Source: Oligoflexales bacterium
GTDB taxonomy: Bacteria; Bdellovibrionota_B; Oligoflexia; Oligoflexales; JALZUQ01
DNA: 47,172 nucleotides
Direction: 5' to 3'
Assembly: GCA_023301565.1 (NCBI GenBank)
Contig: JALZUO010000018.1
Coordinates: 1-47,172 of the forward strand
Part shown: positions 15,901 to 24,161 of the stretch, piece after piece
How positions within the stretch are numbered: the stretch's first letter is position 1
Layout of the letters: each line of letters starts with the position of its first letter
The notes under the pieces: model-generated
The model's input: only the letters and a program-made list of their open reading frames with translations
Told to the model about the DNA's origin: nothing
Databases searched by the model: none
Translations under genes and position numbers: made by a program

Positions 15901-16927
15901 TTTCGCCTCTTATCTCTCTTAAGGAATCTGCCGGAGGTCCTGCTTGTTGGTTTTGTGCTGGCGGCAAAACATCGGCTGTAAATGCAGCCAAAAAGTCTTC
16001 TTCATTGTGTTTTCTAAAGTCTAACTTCAGGTTTGATTCAGGATGAATATAAGCCACACCTTCATTAGTAAACTCTTTGATGCGAACGATCCTAGTGTTG
16101 CCTTGATCGTCCATAAAAGAAGGGTGCGCTAAGGTGATACCTGTATCAACAATACCAACTGTGACCTGGGAGCCATCCGGTGTCTCTCCTATTTCTTTTT
16201 CCACTTTTGCTAAAAACTCTGGGACCTTCAACGTTTTTAGGCCGCTCATATTTGCTAACTCACGCTTGCCGGCATCCGAGGTTAAACCTTGCAAAATGTT
16301 TTGGGCTAGGCCCGCGTCCATTGGCTCTTTTAAAGAAACCTGGCCGTCGACCAGAACAGGGTTTACAAGAACATTTGCTCCGAGCCCTTTCACAGCAGAA
16401 AGCTTTTGCGCAACCTTTAACGGAATTAAACCTTGAAAATAGCCAACCGAATTATAAAAGCTGCCGTCACGCAAACTCACTTTATCTTCTAGCTGCGACC
16501 CTAGCACCTTCCACTCTGCAGCCAACAGCTCTGTTTGCATCGCAGCACCTAAAACACCTGAGCGAGCCCCGAAACGCTGCTCGCTTTGTTCGGCCAAGCC
16601 AGTTTGAATCGCTTGAAAACTAGCTTCTGATACAAGTCCTTCGATGCGGATATAGTCTGTACCGTCGATGGTCTCGCCATATATTTCTTTGGGTTCTGCC
16701 TTGTTTTTTTGATAGCGGTTTTGGTTTGCGTCTTGACTGCTTAGCCGAAGCGGAAGCAAAAACCTTGCCTTGCCCGACGCTTTGGAAACAAAAACATCAT
16801 CCATTGAGGGAGGAGCAGATACCGTTCCTGATTTATTTTTTGAGACGATGGTTTGAGGCTCTTGTGAGCTGCAGCCTGATAAACTTAAAAATCCTACTGC
16901 TAGTATGCCTATGACTACCTGTCGCAT
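12962..16927 (-). CDS. Subtilase lipoprotein with TPP II-like insertion
   Basis: A 1321-residue S8-family protease lipoprotein. The signal ends LSGC (Cys19). Catalytic residues (numbered from ATG 16927): Asp261 in VDTG, His470 in HGSHVAG, oxyanion Asn569 in SAGNSGPG, Ser666 in GTSMSAP. About 209 residues separate Asp and His, far more than the 30-40 of subtilisin. Part of this insertion (around ILYIQKGNDSYAYLSFISEDG and KLSDYN) resembles the Asp-His insertion of tripeptidyl-peptidase II. After the catalytic domain come about 600 residues of beta-rich domains, including a PPC-like segment (DLDLSVHSCDD...YYAEVAGF). An N-terminal region of 240 residues precedes the protease and may be a prodomain. 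Probably a periplasmic or surface-exposed protease. TTG 16936 is an alternative start. Confidence 0.88.
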   Translation of the reverse strand: MRQVVIGILAVGFLSLSGCSSQEPQTIVSKNKSGTVSAPPSMDDVFVSKASGKARFLLPLRLSSQDANQNRYQKNKAEPKEIYGETIDGTDYIRIEGLVSEASFQAIQTGLAEQSEQRFGARSGVLGAAMQTELLAAEWKVLGSQLEDKVSLRDGSFYNSVGYFQGLIPLKVAQKLSAVKGLGANVLVNPVLVDGQVSLKEPMDAGLAQNILQGLTSDAGKRELANMSGLKTLKVPEFLAKVEKEIGETPDGSQVTVGIVDTGITLAHPSFMDDQGNTRIVRIKEFTNEGVAYIHPESNLKLDFRKHNEEDFLAAFTADVLPPAQNQQAGPPADSLREIRGEMLLSSEQAEDLRLLDVQAQLGVISEDLLSGPRDPVDLNQNGSQKDLYFILYIQKGNDSYAYLSFISEDGKPDFRKSPKLSDYNANQEAMKIGSERVGLEFGKAKIRTKSGGELEATTVAMVGYDPGNHGSHVAGIVGGRKTISNDADTTLARGVAPAAKLMMNRVCSNNFGCSSTPAVVDLAENGAEIINMSLGGLNPFNDGYSVGEITINRLVTQHDVMFVISAGNSGPGMNTVGSPSTARLALSVGATANAAMVQAQYQNLGNALGPKTADENFMLYFSSRGPSGAGGFKPNISAPGTELSAIQLNHANTQQGGLAVYWGTSMSAPAATGAIALLKDAAKRYNMQDDREPLPIDAQTLRFVLMESAKPFAQASFDPDTGKVSKGEYTWADQGAGMLQLDRAWDLLKKQSGLAVELPTAVNDEADGASQPVELDYEVRVKQTYRNGFEYFGKKLEGPVGDVVGNMFGRGLWIDPNDDRSLFSIEIARRLPARYVGKEQYFDLRTQLLTSKDEFVLKKQYYGSEGRKLDWLKVGVRQQLPCLKSPEQNLLVVGLGSKDAEDDGPKPGLLRDSALNVCLDRKKLATAKAGEHGALIKGYRTVDGKVSAIPSFIVPVFMQIPHKVLAGSKGFETSGSVGSLQVKRHFVEVPKGTSLLKVVLELPEAELKDGRVAGCSGVQLNVLEGNNSAKPPEFAGDMRYDAIARSCNIQGGLDGANRTVTIIRSNPTPGTWDVHIFGRPIFAQSSYKLSVEYSRIDASKKEVQGDLAALNGTIDMKVEEASLDVTPDAEKSTYTLSALYQESKEKIAEKQRVIVTRPDKSKARSYKENVESVVVSIGGSAGNDLDLSVHSCDDSTLENCVLVGESTTPTDVESVQFEPDPRRVYYAEVAGFTVNKFGGAYLFSETQNLKDREEGTVEVNAISEKTFTVNYGLELEKLSELAEFKSGQFGLAGTIDLKTALGEPLVSIPVRVQASLKDRK

Positions 16928-16956
16928 GGTCACCAATCCTTTAGCTTCAATTGCCG

Positions 16957-16979
16957 AGATATATTCTCTTGTTATATCT
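16957..16979. promoter_or_regulatory. Inverted repeat upstream of subtilase
   Basis: AGATATA (16957-16963) and TATATCT (16973-16979) are perfect arms around a 9-base spacer, 30 bases upstream of the subtilase ATG. Candidate operator or part of the promoter. Confidence 0.4.
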
Positions 16980-17000
16980 TGGTTCTACAGGAAAGTTGAC

Positions 17001-17020
17001 CACCTAGTCAAACATAGGTG
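17001..17020. repeat. Second inverted repeat upstream of subtilase
   Basis: CACCTA (17001-17006) and TAGGTG (17015-17020) are perfect 6-base arms with an 8-base loop. It lies between the upstream lipoprotein gene's stop and the subtilase promoter region, so it could be a regulatory site or a weak transcript-end hairpin. Confidence 0.3.
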
Positions 17021-17112
17021 CTCTATTTTACTATGATTTGTCTGTCATTTTGGCGTTTTACCAACAGTGGGACTGCTTGGCATACCAGTCTAGCAAGTTT
17101 TTTAGGCAAAAC

Positions 17113-17715
17113 TTACGGTTGAGAAATCCAACCTCTTAAAAACCGAAGCTTGTACTCGCTGTCGAGGTTAGCTAGTTCATCGCCCAATATTTTCTTCATC
17201 TCTGCGTTTTTCTCGCTGCGTAACTGGGCTGCGACGACCGCTCGTTGCCTTTGCCAGAGGATGAACTTTGGTTCATCCAACTGTTTCATTATTTTCTGTG
17301 TATTTACGCTGCTATCCATTCGCTTAACGTAAACATTTAGCTCAGAAACAGCATTACGTGCAACGCGGTCCTGATCACCAAATGCCTCAATGTGGCCGTC
17401 CAGCTTTTGTAGCTCAACAACCAAAGCTGAGGCATCACCCGGCCCAAGCCCTACCATATCTTTTCGCACACTGATTCTAGCTTTTTGAAATTTAAGAAAA
17501 GCTTCATATTGCGAGGTCATAATCTGAGGAGTAGTACTAATTACAGTTGCGCTTTGAGATACAGAGCTTAAAAATAAATTACCAAGCATCGTATAAACCT
17601 GATTTTTTTCCGACTGACTTAGCTTAAAAGCGCTATTTATTTGCGACAACTGTGACGCGACCGGGCCACCACAGGCAACAAACACGAAACTTAAGACTAA
17701 TAGAGCTAACTTCAT
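17113..17715 (-). CDS. Helical lipoprotein of unknown function
   Basis: A 200-residue lipoprotein (signal ending FVACG, lipid-modified Cys15). The rest is mostly alpha-helical and charged (for example MKQLDEPKFILWQRQRAVVAAQLRSEKNAEMKKIL), with no second Cys and no recognised family. It is on the same strand as the subtilase, 185 bases upstream of it, with two inverted repeats in between, so co-transcription is doubtful. Confidence 0.65.
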   Translation of the reverse strand: MKLALLVLSFVFVACGGPVASQLSQINSAFKLSQSEKNQVYTMLGNLFLSSVSQSATVISTTPQIMTSQYEAFLKFQKARISVRKDMVGLGPGDASALVVELQKLDGHIEAFGDQDRVARNAVSELNVYVKRMDSSVNTQKIMKQLDEPKFILWQRQRAVVAAQLRSEKNAEMKKILGDELANLDSEYKLRFLRGWISQP

Positions 17716-17908
17716 TTTCTAGACCTTATTTGTCTCAGAGCGAAAATGCTCGGAGTACCGATATATACTCAAGAATCGTTCCAAGAAAGGCAAAAAAAAC
17801 CTCAATGATTCCAGGTGCTTTAAAAAGGCTTAGGTGACTAGTGTTTAAAGATGTCAAAAAATAGCGAAAGAATCTTTATAATATGAATCTACACTGCAGG
17901 ATATTGAG

Positions 17909-18602
17909 ATGTAATATAGTAGAGCACTTAAGCTCCAACAATCGCTAGTAAAAAACCCTACTTCTTGTTTGGCCTTACCTAGAAGTACAGGTAAATGGAC
18001 CCTTTTCGAACAACAGCTACCAAAGGCACCTATTTTTGATCTGCTAGAGCACGGCACCTGCAGAAGGCTTCCACAAGACCCAAGCTTGATAAGCTCGGCA
18101 AAACCCAGCTCGATCATCGTGATAGATGAGATTCAAAAAATGGCTTCGCTTTTAGACGAGGTGCACCGCCATAACTAAAAAGAAAATAGAGCAAAACACT
18201 ACTTGTTTGACGTTGGGGGTCGCTAACCGTTTGAGGGACGAAAACACCCTTAAACTTAAGTCCTCAGCATTCGGACAGAGTTTTGAACACTTTATTATTT
18301 TAAAAGTGAGAGCATTCTTATCTTACCGAGAAAGACCTGAGAATATTTATTATTGGAGATCAGTTAATAAACAAGAAGTAGACCTTTTGATTGGTAGAGA
18401 ATGGGCTATTGAAATCAAGTCCACCTCCAAAGTTTCGCAAGCAGATTTTCGCGGACTTCGAGCGTTAAAGGAGGAAGGCCTATTCAAGAACTATCTGGCT
18501 GTGACCTTAGATCCTTTCGAACAAACTACCGAAGACGGAATTCAATGTGTAAACTATAAAAACTTTTTAGACATGATGTGGAAACCTGATTTAAGTAGCT
18601 AA
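17909..18602 (+). pseudogene. Decayed AAA ATPase of the AAA_14/DUF4143 family
   Basis: Pieces of an AAA_14/DUF4143 ATPase are spread over two frames. From left: YSRALKLQQSLVKK, then after a lost base in an A-run KKPYFLFG, then a 4-base CTTA insertion (17974-17977) before PRSTGK, the Walker A. Next come FDLL, RRLPQDPSLI and IIVIDEIQKM (Walker B), ending EVHRHN and a stop. Roughly 150 residues of the middle are missing; the sequence resumes with KHYLFDVG (from 18194), a shift within GGGGG (18215-18219), and then an intact C-terminal DUF4143 part from GVANRLRDE, with a nuclease-like EVDLLIG...AIEIKS motif. Not functional as a full protein. The 131-codon 3' frame may still be open by chance. Confidence 0.85.
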
Positions 18603-18689
18603 TCATCTAAGGACACACGTATTTTTAGTTACGTATATACATTCCTTAAAAAAACATGCACTCAAAGACCCCAGACCTTTACTAGACAA

Positions 18690-18715
18690 CCAAACCGAAG
18701 TCAGATAAGGTTTGG
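18690..18715. promoter_or_regulatory. Inverted repeat upstream of secreted-protein gene
   Basis: CCAAACC (18690-18696) and GGTTTGG (18709-18715) are perfect 7-base arms, 12 bases apart, 41 bases before the ATG at 18757. A possible operator or 5' leader hairpin; no T-run follows. Confidence 0.4.
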
Positions 18716-18756
18716 ACAGCAAATATAAAAACAATAATAAACCCGAGGAGAAGACT

Positions 18757-19467
18757 ATGGATAGAATTCTTTTGTCACTTATGATTGCATTGCCCTTTTC
18801 ACTAAATGCAGAGCCGCTTAGAATCGCTGAAAAAATCTATTCAGTCCTACTTCACCAAGAAACCTTAGTGAAGTACGAAAGTCACTTCACCCTTAGCGGA
18901 GGAGCGGATGAATACCACCGTTTTTCCGAACATAAAAAAATGGAGGCGATCGCAAGAGATCAAAGCCAAGAAAAATGCATGTTACGAAACAAAGAACTAG
19001 AAGAGAACAGACCGCAAAAACTCTTATATTCACGCTGCACAGGCTCCTTCGCCGACACAATAACAGGCCGGTATTATTGGCACCTTAACATGGACATTGG
19101 CGGTCATGACTCTTTACCTCTTTATATTTCGGGCAGAGCAAACCTGATAACAGTGTTTGATATCGACTCAGAAGAAACACATACATTCAAAGAAAACTTT
19201 AGGACAGCTAAGCTAAAAGTTGACAACCCTATAAAAGCTGGTGCCTTTGCGGAAAGGCAGCACATAGAGCTGCGGAAAAAGTGCAACCTATGGGTAAACA
19301 GCCTTAAAAAGAACCTTGGCGACAGCTTTATCCATGCGACATGTGACAGTTTTAATGCAAGCTGCACAGACGGCGAAATACGCCCTGTTGATGCCACAGA
19401 CGGGTACTCTTTTGAAGGTTGTGGACTTAGCTCTTCGATCCAGGGAAAGGTTTGGAAGAAAAAATAG
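18757..19467 (+). CDS. Secreted protein of unknown function
   Basis: A 236-residue exported protein with a signal peptide (MDRILLSLMIALPFSLNA, cleavage before EPLR). Six or more Cys in the mature part (CMLRN, SRCTGS, RKKCNLW, HATCDSF, ASCTDG, GCGLSS) suggest periplasmic disulfides. No family recognised. Start chosen at the ATG with GAGGAG 6 bases upstream; the frame is open to a TTG at 18712. A terminator abuts its stop codon, so it is a single-gene unit. Confidence 0.65.
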   Translation: MDRILLSLMIALPFSLNAEPLRIAEKIYSVLLHQETLVKYESHFTLSGGADEYHRFSEHKKMEAIARDQSQEKCMLRNKELEENRPQKLLYSRCTGSFADTITGRYYWHLNMDIGGHDSLPLYISGRANLITVFDIDSEETHTFKENFRTAKLKVDNPIKAGAFAERQHIELRKKCNLWVNSLKKNLGDSFIHATCDSFNASCTDGEIRPVDATDGYSFEGCGLSSSIQGKVWKKK

Positions 19468-19488
19468 ACCCTAAACTGAAGGGTTTTT
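19468..19488 (+). terminator. Terminator abutting secreted-protein gene
   Basis: ACCCT (19468-19472) pairs with AGGGT (19480-19484) over a 7-base loop, followed by five Ts. It starts at the first base after the stop codon. Confidence 0.5.
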
Positions 19489-19574
19489 GCAAAGTGAGAG
19501 AATGCTTTTTTCAGTCAGCTTTAGAAAACATGTAAAAAAATTAAACAAGCCTAAAAAAAGGACGTTAAAATCAT

Positions 19575-20858
19575 ATGAAGCTCTCAACAATAGTTTTTTT
19601 CTTCGCATTTTGTTTTTCCTGCAAAGCGATAAACACAACTCAATCCACGATAAAATCAATAGGCTTTACAGATGATGTCGAATCCATAGTGGTTTTCGGC
19701 CCAATTGAAAAAGCATTCAAAAACAAAGAAACGTACGTCTGGAATGATAAAAAAAAGGATTTTGAGAAGCCCTATTATAAGGGGAAGATGCATATTGGTA
19801 CCAAAATTTTGGATATTGATTTCCGAGCGCGCGGAAACTCCAGACTACAGTGCGAGGTCCCACCCTTAAAAATAAACTTCAAGAAAAGCGCAATGAAGGG
19901 CACTTTTTTGGAGGGTAGTAGAAATTTAAAACTAGTTGGCCACTGTAACGACAAAGAGTTTTTATTGAACGGAAAAAGAGAACTGTTTCAATACAAACTC
20001 GCCCAAACAGCCCTGCCTCAACACATACGAACGCAAGAGCTAAAAATCACATATAAAGACGAAGACAAAACGCTATGGCAGGAAAAGTTTGGGTTTGTGC
20101 TTGAAAACGCAAAAGACGCCGCTAGCAGATCCAACATGAAACTTTACGAAATACCAGAAAGGTTCATGTACACTGGGGATTCAGAAGAGATAAACAAAGA
20201 GCTTGTAGCCGTGCTCTCGCCAGAACTCAAAGAAATGTACAGCAGTCTTTATAAAGAGTTAAAAGCACAGAATCCTGAATCCTCGCTTTTTGAGTTAACC
20301 ACCCAGATGATAAGTACCGTCGAGAATCGTCCTCTTGACTTAACTCTGAAACACCTAGAACAGCATTATAGGGCAAAATTTAATGTGAAAAAATTCAGAG
20401 CTGAAAACAACACTTTTATACAAAAGCTACTAAAAAAGACTGATAAAGAGAATCTTTTTCAGCTTGCTCTGTTTAACACGATGATCAACAACCAAGACTG
20501 GAACTACATTGTATTTTCTCCCTCCTACGGCACGGCGAGAAACGTAATATTGTTTACATCCAAGAAAAACACAACACACATAACCCCTTACGATATGAAT
20601 CTTACTGGTTTTTACCAAGGGGAAAAAATAAAAACGGCAACATACGAGAAAAACTTAATCGACCAGCTTTTGCCCGGTAACCAGGCGTTTCAGTTTCTTT
20701 TTGATCCCGACACAAAAAGAAGTGGAATTAGAAAATTCTTAAGAAAGAAAGATGCTCTAATCAAACAAGTCGGAAACTTTGATCTCACCACTCAAAAAAT
20801 ATTCAAAGAGAACATCCACAACTTTTTCGCAGCTCTCCAAAAGCTCTCTACTATTTAA
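19575..20858 (+). CDS. CotH-like lipoprotein
   Basis: A 427-residue lipoprotein (signal ending CFSC, Cys16). The body resembles the CotH kinase-like fold. An early block reads DFRARGNSRLQCEVPPLKINF (pattern R-x-RGNSR ... C ... PPLK-x-NF), then SRNLKLVGHCND. A later block reads LFNTMINNQDWN (usually GN-x-DW), followed by ITPYDMNLTGF (usually PYDFD-x-SG). The missing Asp/Asn variants at DMN may affect catalysis. CotH phosphorylates spore-coat proteins; the bacterial secreted relatives are mostly uncharacterised, so a role in periplasmic protein phosphorylation is a guess. Its ATG is 13 bases after AAGGA, an unusually long spacing. Confidence 0.65.
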   Translation: MKLSTIVFFFAFCFSCKAINTTQSTIKSIGFTDDVESIVVFGPIEKAFKNKETYVWNDKKKDFEKPYYKGKMHIGTKILDIDFRARGNSRLQCEVPPLKINFKKSAMKGTFLEGSRNLKLVGHCNDKEFLLNGKRELFQYKLAQTALPQHIRTQELKITYKDEDKTLWQEKFGFVLENAKDAASRSNMKLYEIPERFMYTGDSEEINKELVAVLSPELKEMYSSLYKELKAQNPESSLFELTTQMISTVENRPLDLTLKHLEQHYRAKFNVKKFRAENNTFIQKLLKKTDKENLFQLALFNTMINNQDWNYIVFSPSYGTARNVILFTSKKNTTHITPYDMNLTGFYQGEKIKTATYEKNLIDQLLPGNQAFQFLFDPDTKRSGIRKFLRKKDALIKQVGNFDLTTQKIFKENIHNFFAALQKLSTI

Positions 20859-21096
20859 TAATAGGTGCAATCATAGGTTTTTATGACCCCGATAATTTAA
20901 CTTCAAGATCTTGCAACATTTGTTGTTGATGTAGTTGGGTGTTGTTATTCCAGCATGTATCATTTTCGCACCCCAAAATAGACGCTATTCAATTTAGTTG
21001 CGTCACAAAAGGCTCTGCTAAGGAACTACCGTAAATTATATTTTTACAATGAAGTGGAAGTCATACTATATACACCGGCTGACGCTTACGCACCAA

Positions 21097-22488
21097 TCAC
21101 CCCTCCTGGTTTTCTCGAACGAACGACTCTATAAGCTCCCAAAAAAGCCGCATATCGTGTTTGTGCCCGAGCGTACGCAGAACATGATAGATACCCCCAA
21201 GCTTCCTGTTAAGAAACGCAAATTGTTTGGCAGGCGAGGTGTAGCGGATGTTTCTGACGAGGCCCATGATTTGAGACCTGGTTTCGTGTAAAAAGTCTGG
21301 ACTCGAAAAATCAAAGGGCTGGATGCCGGGAGAAAACATTTCTGCTACCACTTTTACGACATCCACAAACTGCTCTTTTACCGCATCCGACTCCTTTGCG
21401 CTCACAAGGTCTAAAGTCTCACCCATGGCTAGGACTTTTGCCGAATCGCCTTTTAGGCTGGCTGCTAGCATCTCGCGTACGTTTAAACGGTGCTGAACCT
21501 TAAAAGACTGTATGCTTCCCATATCCAAAAGCACCAATTGACCAGCCTTAGGGTCAAAGAAAAAATTCCCTAGGTTTGGATCTGTCTGTACATGCCCAAA
21601 CTTAAAATACTCAAGAAACAAAAGCTCTAGAAGAAGCGCTGCAAGAACCTTTTTATCGGCCTTGCCAATAGCGGGTTTGTCTTCGGATATACAAGACTTA
21701 AGCGGCACCCCCTCTTCAAAAGCCATCACTAAGACCATCGGAGTGCAAAGTTCCAAGTAAGCCTCGGGAACCCTAAACCCGGGGTGGCCTAAAAAGTTCT
21801 GTTTGGCTTGGTTAAGACTATTTGCCTCTCTGCGGTAGTCTGCTTCTTGCTTAAGTTTTGTTTTGGCCACAGAAAAGAAAGGGCGAATATCTAACTTTTT
21901 TCGCGTCACCATCAAATAACCACGGATCAGTTTTTCTAAGGCAAACATATCAGCGTCAATCGATTTGGCTACGCCAGGGTACTGCACCTTGATCGCTACC
22001 TTTTTCCCTTGATAAGTACCCGTATGTACTTGGCCTATAGATGCTGCTGCGATAGGCTCGGAGCTTATGTTGCTAAGCTTGGCGTAGCGCTCTGCGCCCA
22101 AAGATTTTTTGAGGATTTTTTGTACTTTTTCAAACTCTAAAAAACTTGAATCATCTGAAAGCTTATAGAGAACATCGCGCACCTCTGCCGGAATCATATC
22201 TCCTAGATCCAACGCCAGCATTTGTCCGGCCTTCATAGCCGCACCCTTCATGTTAGAAAGTGTGCCGACCAAATCTTCGGCCATCTTTAGCTGAGATTTT
22301 AATAGAGCTTGTTCAGACAAGGTTGAAACTGTTGACTGTAGCTTGTCTTTTACGTTTTTGGCAATAAGCTTTGTCGATAGCCAGCCGAGCCTCGCAGCGC
22401 GGCTCCAAGCCGTTTGTGGTAGGTTTTTTAGTTTTTTTGTCTTTTGTTTGGTTTGCTTTTTACCCGTATCGCTTTTGCTACCTGTCAT
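21097..22488 (-). CDS. ABC1/AarF/UbiB-family atypical kinase
   Basis: A 463-residue protein of the UbiB/COQ8 family. Landmarks: the family-specific N-terminal KxGQ motif (MKGAAMKAGQML), the Ala-rich loop replacing the P-loop (EPIAAASIGQVH), the catalytic Lys strand KVAIKVQYPG, the catalytic loop HVQTDPNLGNFFF, and the metal Asp in LLDMGS. UbiB-type proteins support quinone synthesis by ATPase activity. There is no obvious C-terminal membrane helix pair, so it may be a soluble AarF paralogue. Its ATG lies inside the end of the hemW gene (11-base overlap), so the two are translationally coupled. Confidence 0.85.
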   Translation of the reverse strand: MTGSKSDTGKKQTKQKTKKLKNLPQTAWSRAARLGWLSTKLIAKNVKDKLQSTVSTLSEQALLKSQLKMAEDLVGTLSNMKGAAMKAGQMLALDLGDMIPAEVRDVLYKLSDDSSFLEFEKVQKILKKSLGAERYAKLSNISSEPIAAASIGQVHTGTYQGKKVAIKVQYPGVAKSIDADMFALEKLIRGYLMVTRKKLDIRPFFSVAKTKLKQEADYRREANSLNQAKQNFLGHPGFRVPEAYLELCTPMVLVMAFEEGVPLKSCISEDKPAIGKADKKVLAALLLELLFLEYFKFGHVQTDPNLGNFFFDPKAGQLVLLDMGSIQSFKVQHRLNVREMLAASLKGDSAKVLAMGETLDLVSAKESDAVKEQFVDVVKVVAEMFSPGIQPFDFSSPDFLHETRSQIMGLVRNIRYTSPAKQFAFLNRKLGGIYHVLRTLGHKHDMRLFWELIESFVRENQEG

Positions 22489-23647
22489 CTTTAAATGCCT
22501 TTTCTAAACAACTGTGAAACTCCCGAAGGTAGGCGTTCTCTAAAATCCACTGATCTTCCGGCAAAACCAAGTGGCTCTCACTGGTATGCAGCCCCATCTT
22601 AGTGTTTTTTGTTAGTGCAGACCAAAGTTTTTGCGACAGCCGGCTACCTGCAAGCTGCTCTAGGTCTGCAAGAGATAGACCTTTTCGAGTACGAAGCCGC
22701 ACGAGGCCATACTCTAAAACCAGATCTAACAACCTCCGCCCTTCTTCAAGCAACGGTTCTTGCCAGCTATTCATGTAACTCTTTAGGTTCTTCGGGTAGG
22801 AATAACGAACGCCGGGGCTGAAACTGCTAGATGCATCCAACCTAAAACCATGGGCCCCAGAACCTACTGCCACGCAAGACATTAGGTCCCAGTACTTAGA
22901 GTTATGTCTGCTTTTTTTGCCGGGCCTACACCAGCTTGCCAGCTCGTAGTGATCGTAGCCGTTGGCAGATAGGGTTTGGCAAGCAAGCTGGTACATGTTT
23001 GCCTCAATCTCTTGCGGAGATTTTTTTAAGACCCCACGCTGCTCGCGCAAATAGTAAGGTGTCCCTGGTTCGTACGTTAGGTTGTAGATGCTGACATGTG
23101 CTGGCTTATAGCTTAGTGCACGTTCAAGGTCCTCCTTCCAATCGGTCAGAGTTTGGTCGTGCCAACCGTATATTAAATCCAGAGACCAGTTCGCCTCTGA
23201 CCTTTGTAAGATTTGCAGTGCTTTGTCTGTTTGCTCGGCGCCGTGATCACGGGTAAGCAACTTTAGAGCTTTGGGCTGAAACGACTGCACGCCCACAGAG
23301 AACCTATTTATCCCTACACTAGTCCAGTAAGAAAAATTTTCGGGCTTGAGGTTGTTAGGGTTCACCTCCATGGTAACCTCAGTCGATGACCTGATTTTGC
23401 CCTCAAGCAATGCGAGCAAACCGCCAATTTCTGAGGTAAACAAGCCAGGAGTACCTCCACCAAAGTAAACCGTTTCTAGCTCGCCGGATAAGCTAGCTAG
23501 GTTTGCCGTGATGTTTGCTGTCAGGGCAGAAAAATAATCTTTGATAAGATCTGCACTTAGATCTGCTGTTTTTGAAAAATCACAGTAATGACATGCAAAG
23601 CTGCAAAACGGAATGTGTATGTAGATGGATTTTGCTGCTGAGCTCAA
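22478..23647 (-). CDS. hemW: HemW-like radical SAM protein
   Basis: A 389-residue radical SAM protein. The N-terminal YIHIPFCSFACHYCDF has the CxxxCxxC iron-sulfur motif (Cys15, 19, 22) and the HemN/HemW-type flanks. Also visible: VYFGGGTPGLF (SAM binding), MEVNPNNL, GVQSFQPKALKLLTRDH, and DLIYGWHDQT. HemW proteins are heme chaperones related to oxygen-independent coproporphyrinogen oxidase; the Cys motif and lack of the longer HemN N-terminus favour HemW. The overlap with the AarF-like gene places both in one operon, and both belong to respiratory cofactor supply. Confidence 0.9.
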   Translation of the reverse strand: MSSAAKSIYIHIPFCSFACHYCDFSKTADLSADLIKDYFSALTANITANLASLSGELETVYFGGGTPGLFTSEIGGLLALLEGKIRSSTEVTMEVNPNNLKPENFSYWTSVGINRFSVGVQSFQPKALKLLTRDHGAEQTDKALQILQRSEANWSLDLIYGWHDQTLTDWKEDLERALSYKPAHVSIYNLTYEPGTPYYLREQRGVLKKSPQEIEANMYQLACQTLSANGYDHYELASWCRPGKKSRHNSKYWDLMSCVAVGSGAHGFRLDASSSFSPGVRYSYPKNLKSYMNSWQEPLLEEGRRLLDLVLEYGLVRLRTRKGLSLADLEQLAGSRLSQKLWSALTKNTKMGLHTSESHLVLPEDQWILENAYLREFHSCLEKAFKDDR

Positions 23648-23747
23648 GCAGGTCCCCTAAGACAGGTTAGGCCTCTAGCTTATCGCAATAAGTGCTAAGT
23701 TTCTATATAATGAAGCAAAGAGCTTTTGTCTTAAAGGAGCATATTCG

Positions 23748-24128
23748 ATGGCAAAAAAAACAGAGAAGAAAACCGGTTCGAGCTGGAAAGACTTTATGGG
23801 TGCTGCCATAAGTGGCGGATTTAGGCAGGGTTCAGACAAAATACCCTTAGACCAGGCTAAAGATATGCTCAATGGTTTTTTACAGTGGGCAGGAAAAAGC
23901 AAAGACGAAGTCTTGCAACTAATGGCCGCTGAGGCTGCTACAGCCTTTGCAAATACGCTCAAAGAGCCACTTGTGCAGATTTTAAAAAGCAAGAACGTAA
24001 GCATTGAAATCAAGCTGCAAGAGAAGACAGACGCAACATCAGAAAAACAGCCAGAGCAAAAGGCGGCAAGAAAATCAAAAGTAGCAAAGAAACGAACGGC
24101 AAAAAGAACAAAGAAAAAAAGCAGCTGA
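23748..24128 (+). CDS. Small protein with Lys-rich tail
   Basis: A 126-residue cytoplasmic protein. Residues 10-80 look like amphipathic helices (DQAKDMLNGFLQWAGKSKDEVLQLMAAEAATAFANTL), a composition reminiscent of phasin-like or coiled-coil proteins. Residues 85-126 are a Lys/Ala/Arg-rich tail (AARKSKVAKKRTAKRTKKKSS) like histone H1-type bacterial proteins. It could bind nucleic acid or polymer granules; no family is certain. It is divergently placed to hemW, with AAGGAG about 10 bases before the ATG. Confidence 0.65.
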   Translation: MAKKTEKKTGSSWKDFMGAAISGGFRQGSDKIPLDQAKDMLNGFLQWAGKSKDEVLQLMAAEAATAFANTLKEPLVQILKSKNVSIEIKLQEKTDATSEKQPEQKAARKSKVAKKRTAKRTKKKSS

Positions 24129-24161
24129 ACACGCTTTTAAAAAGGCTTCACAAAAGCAGCC

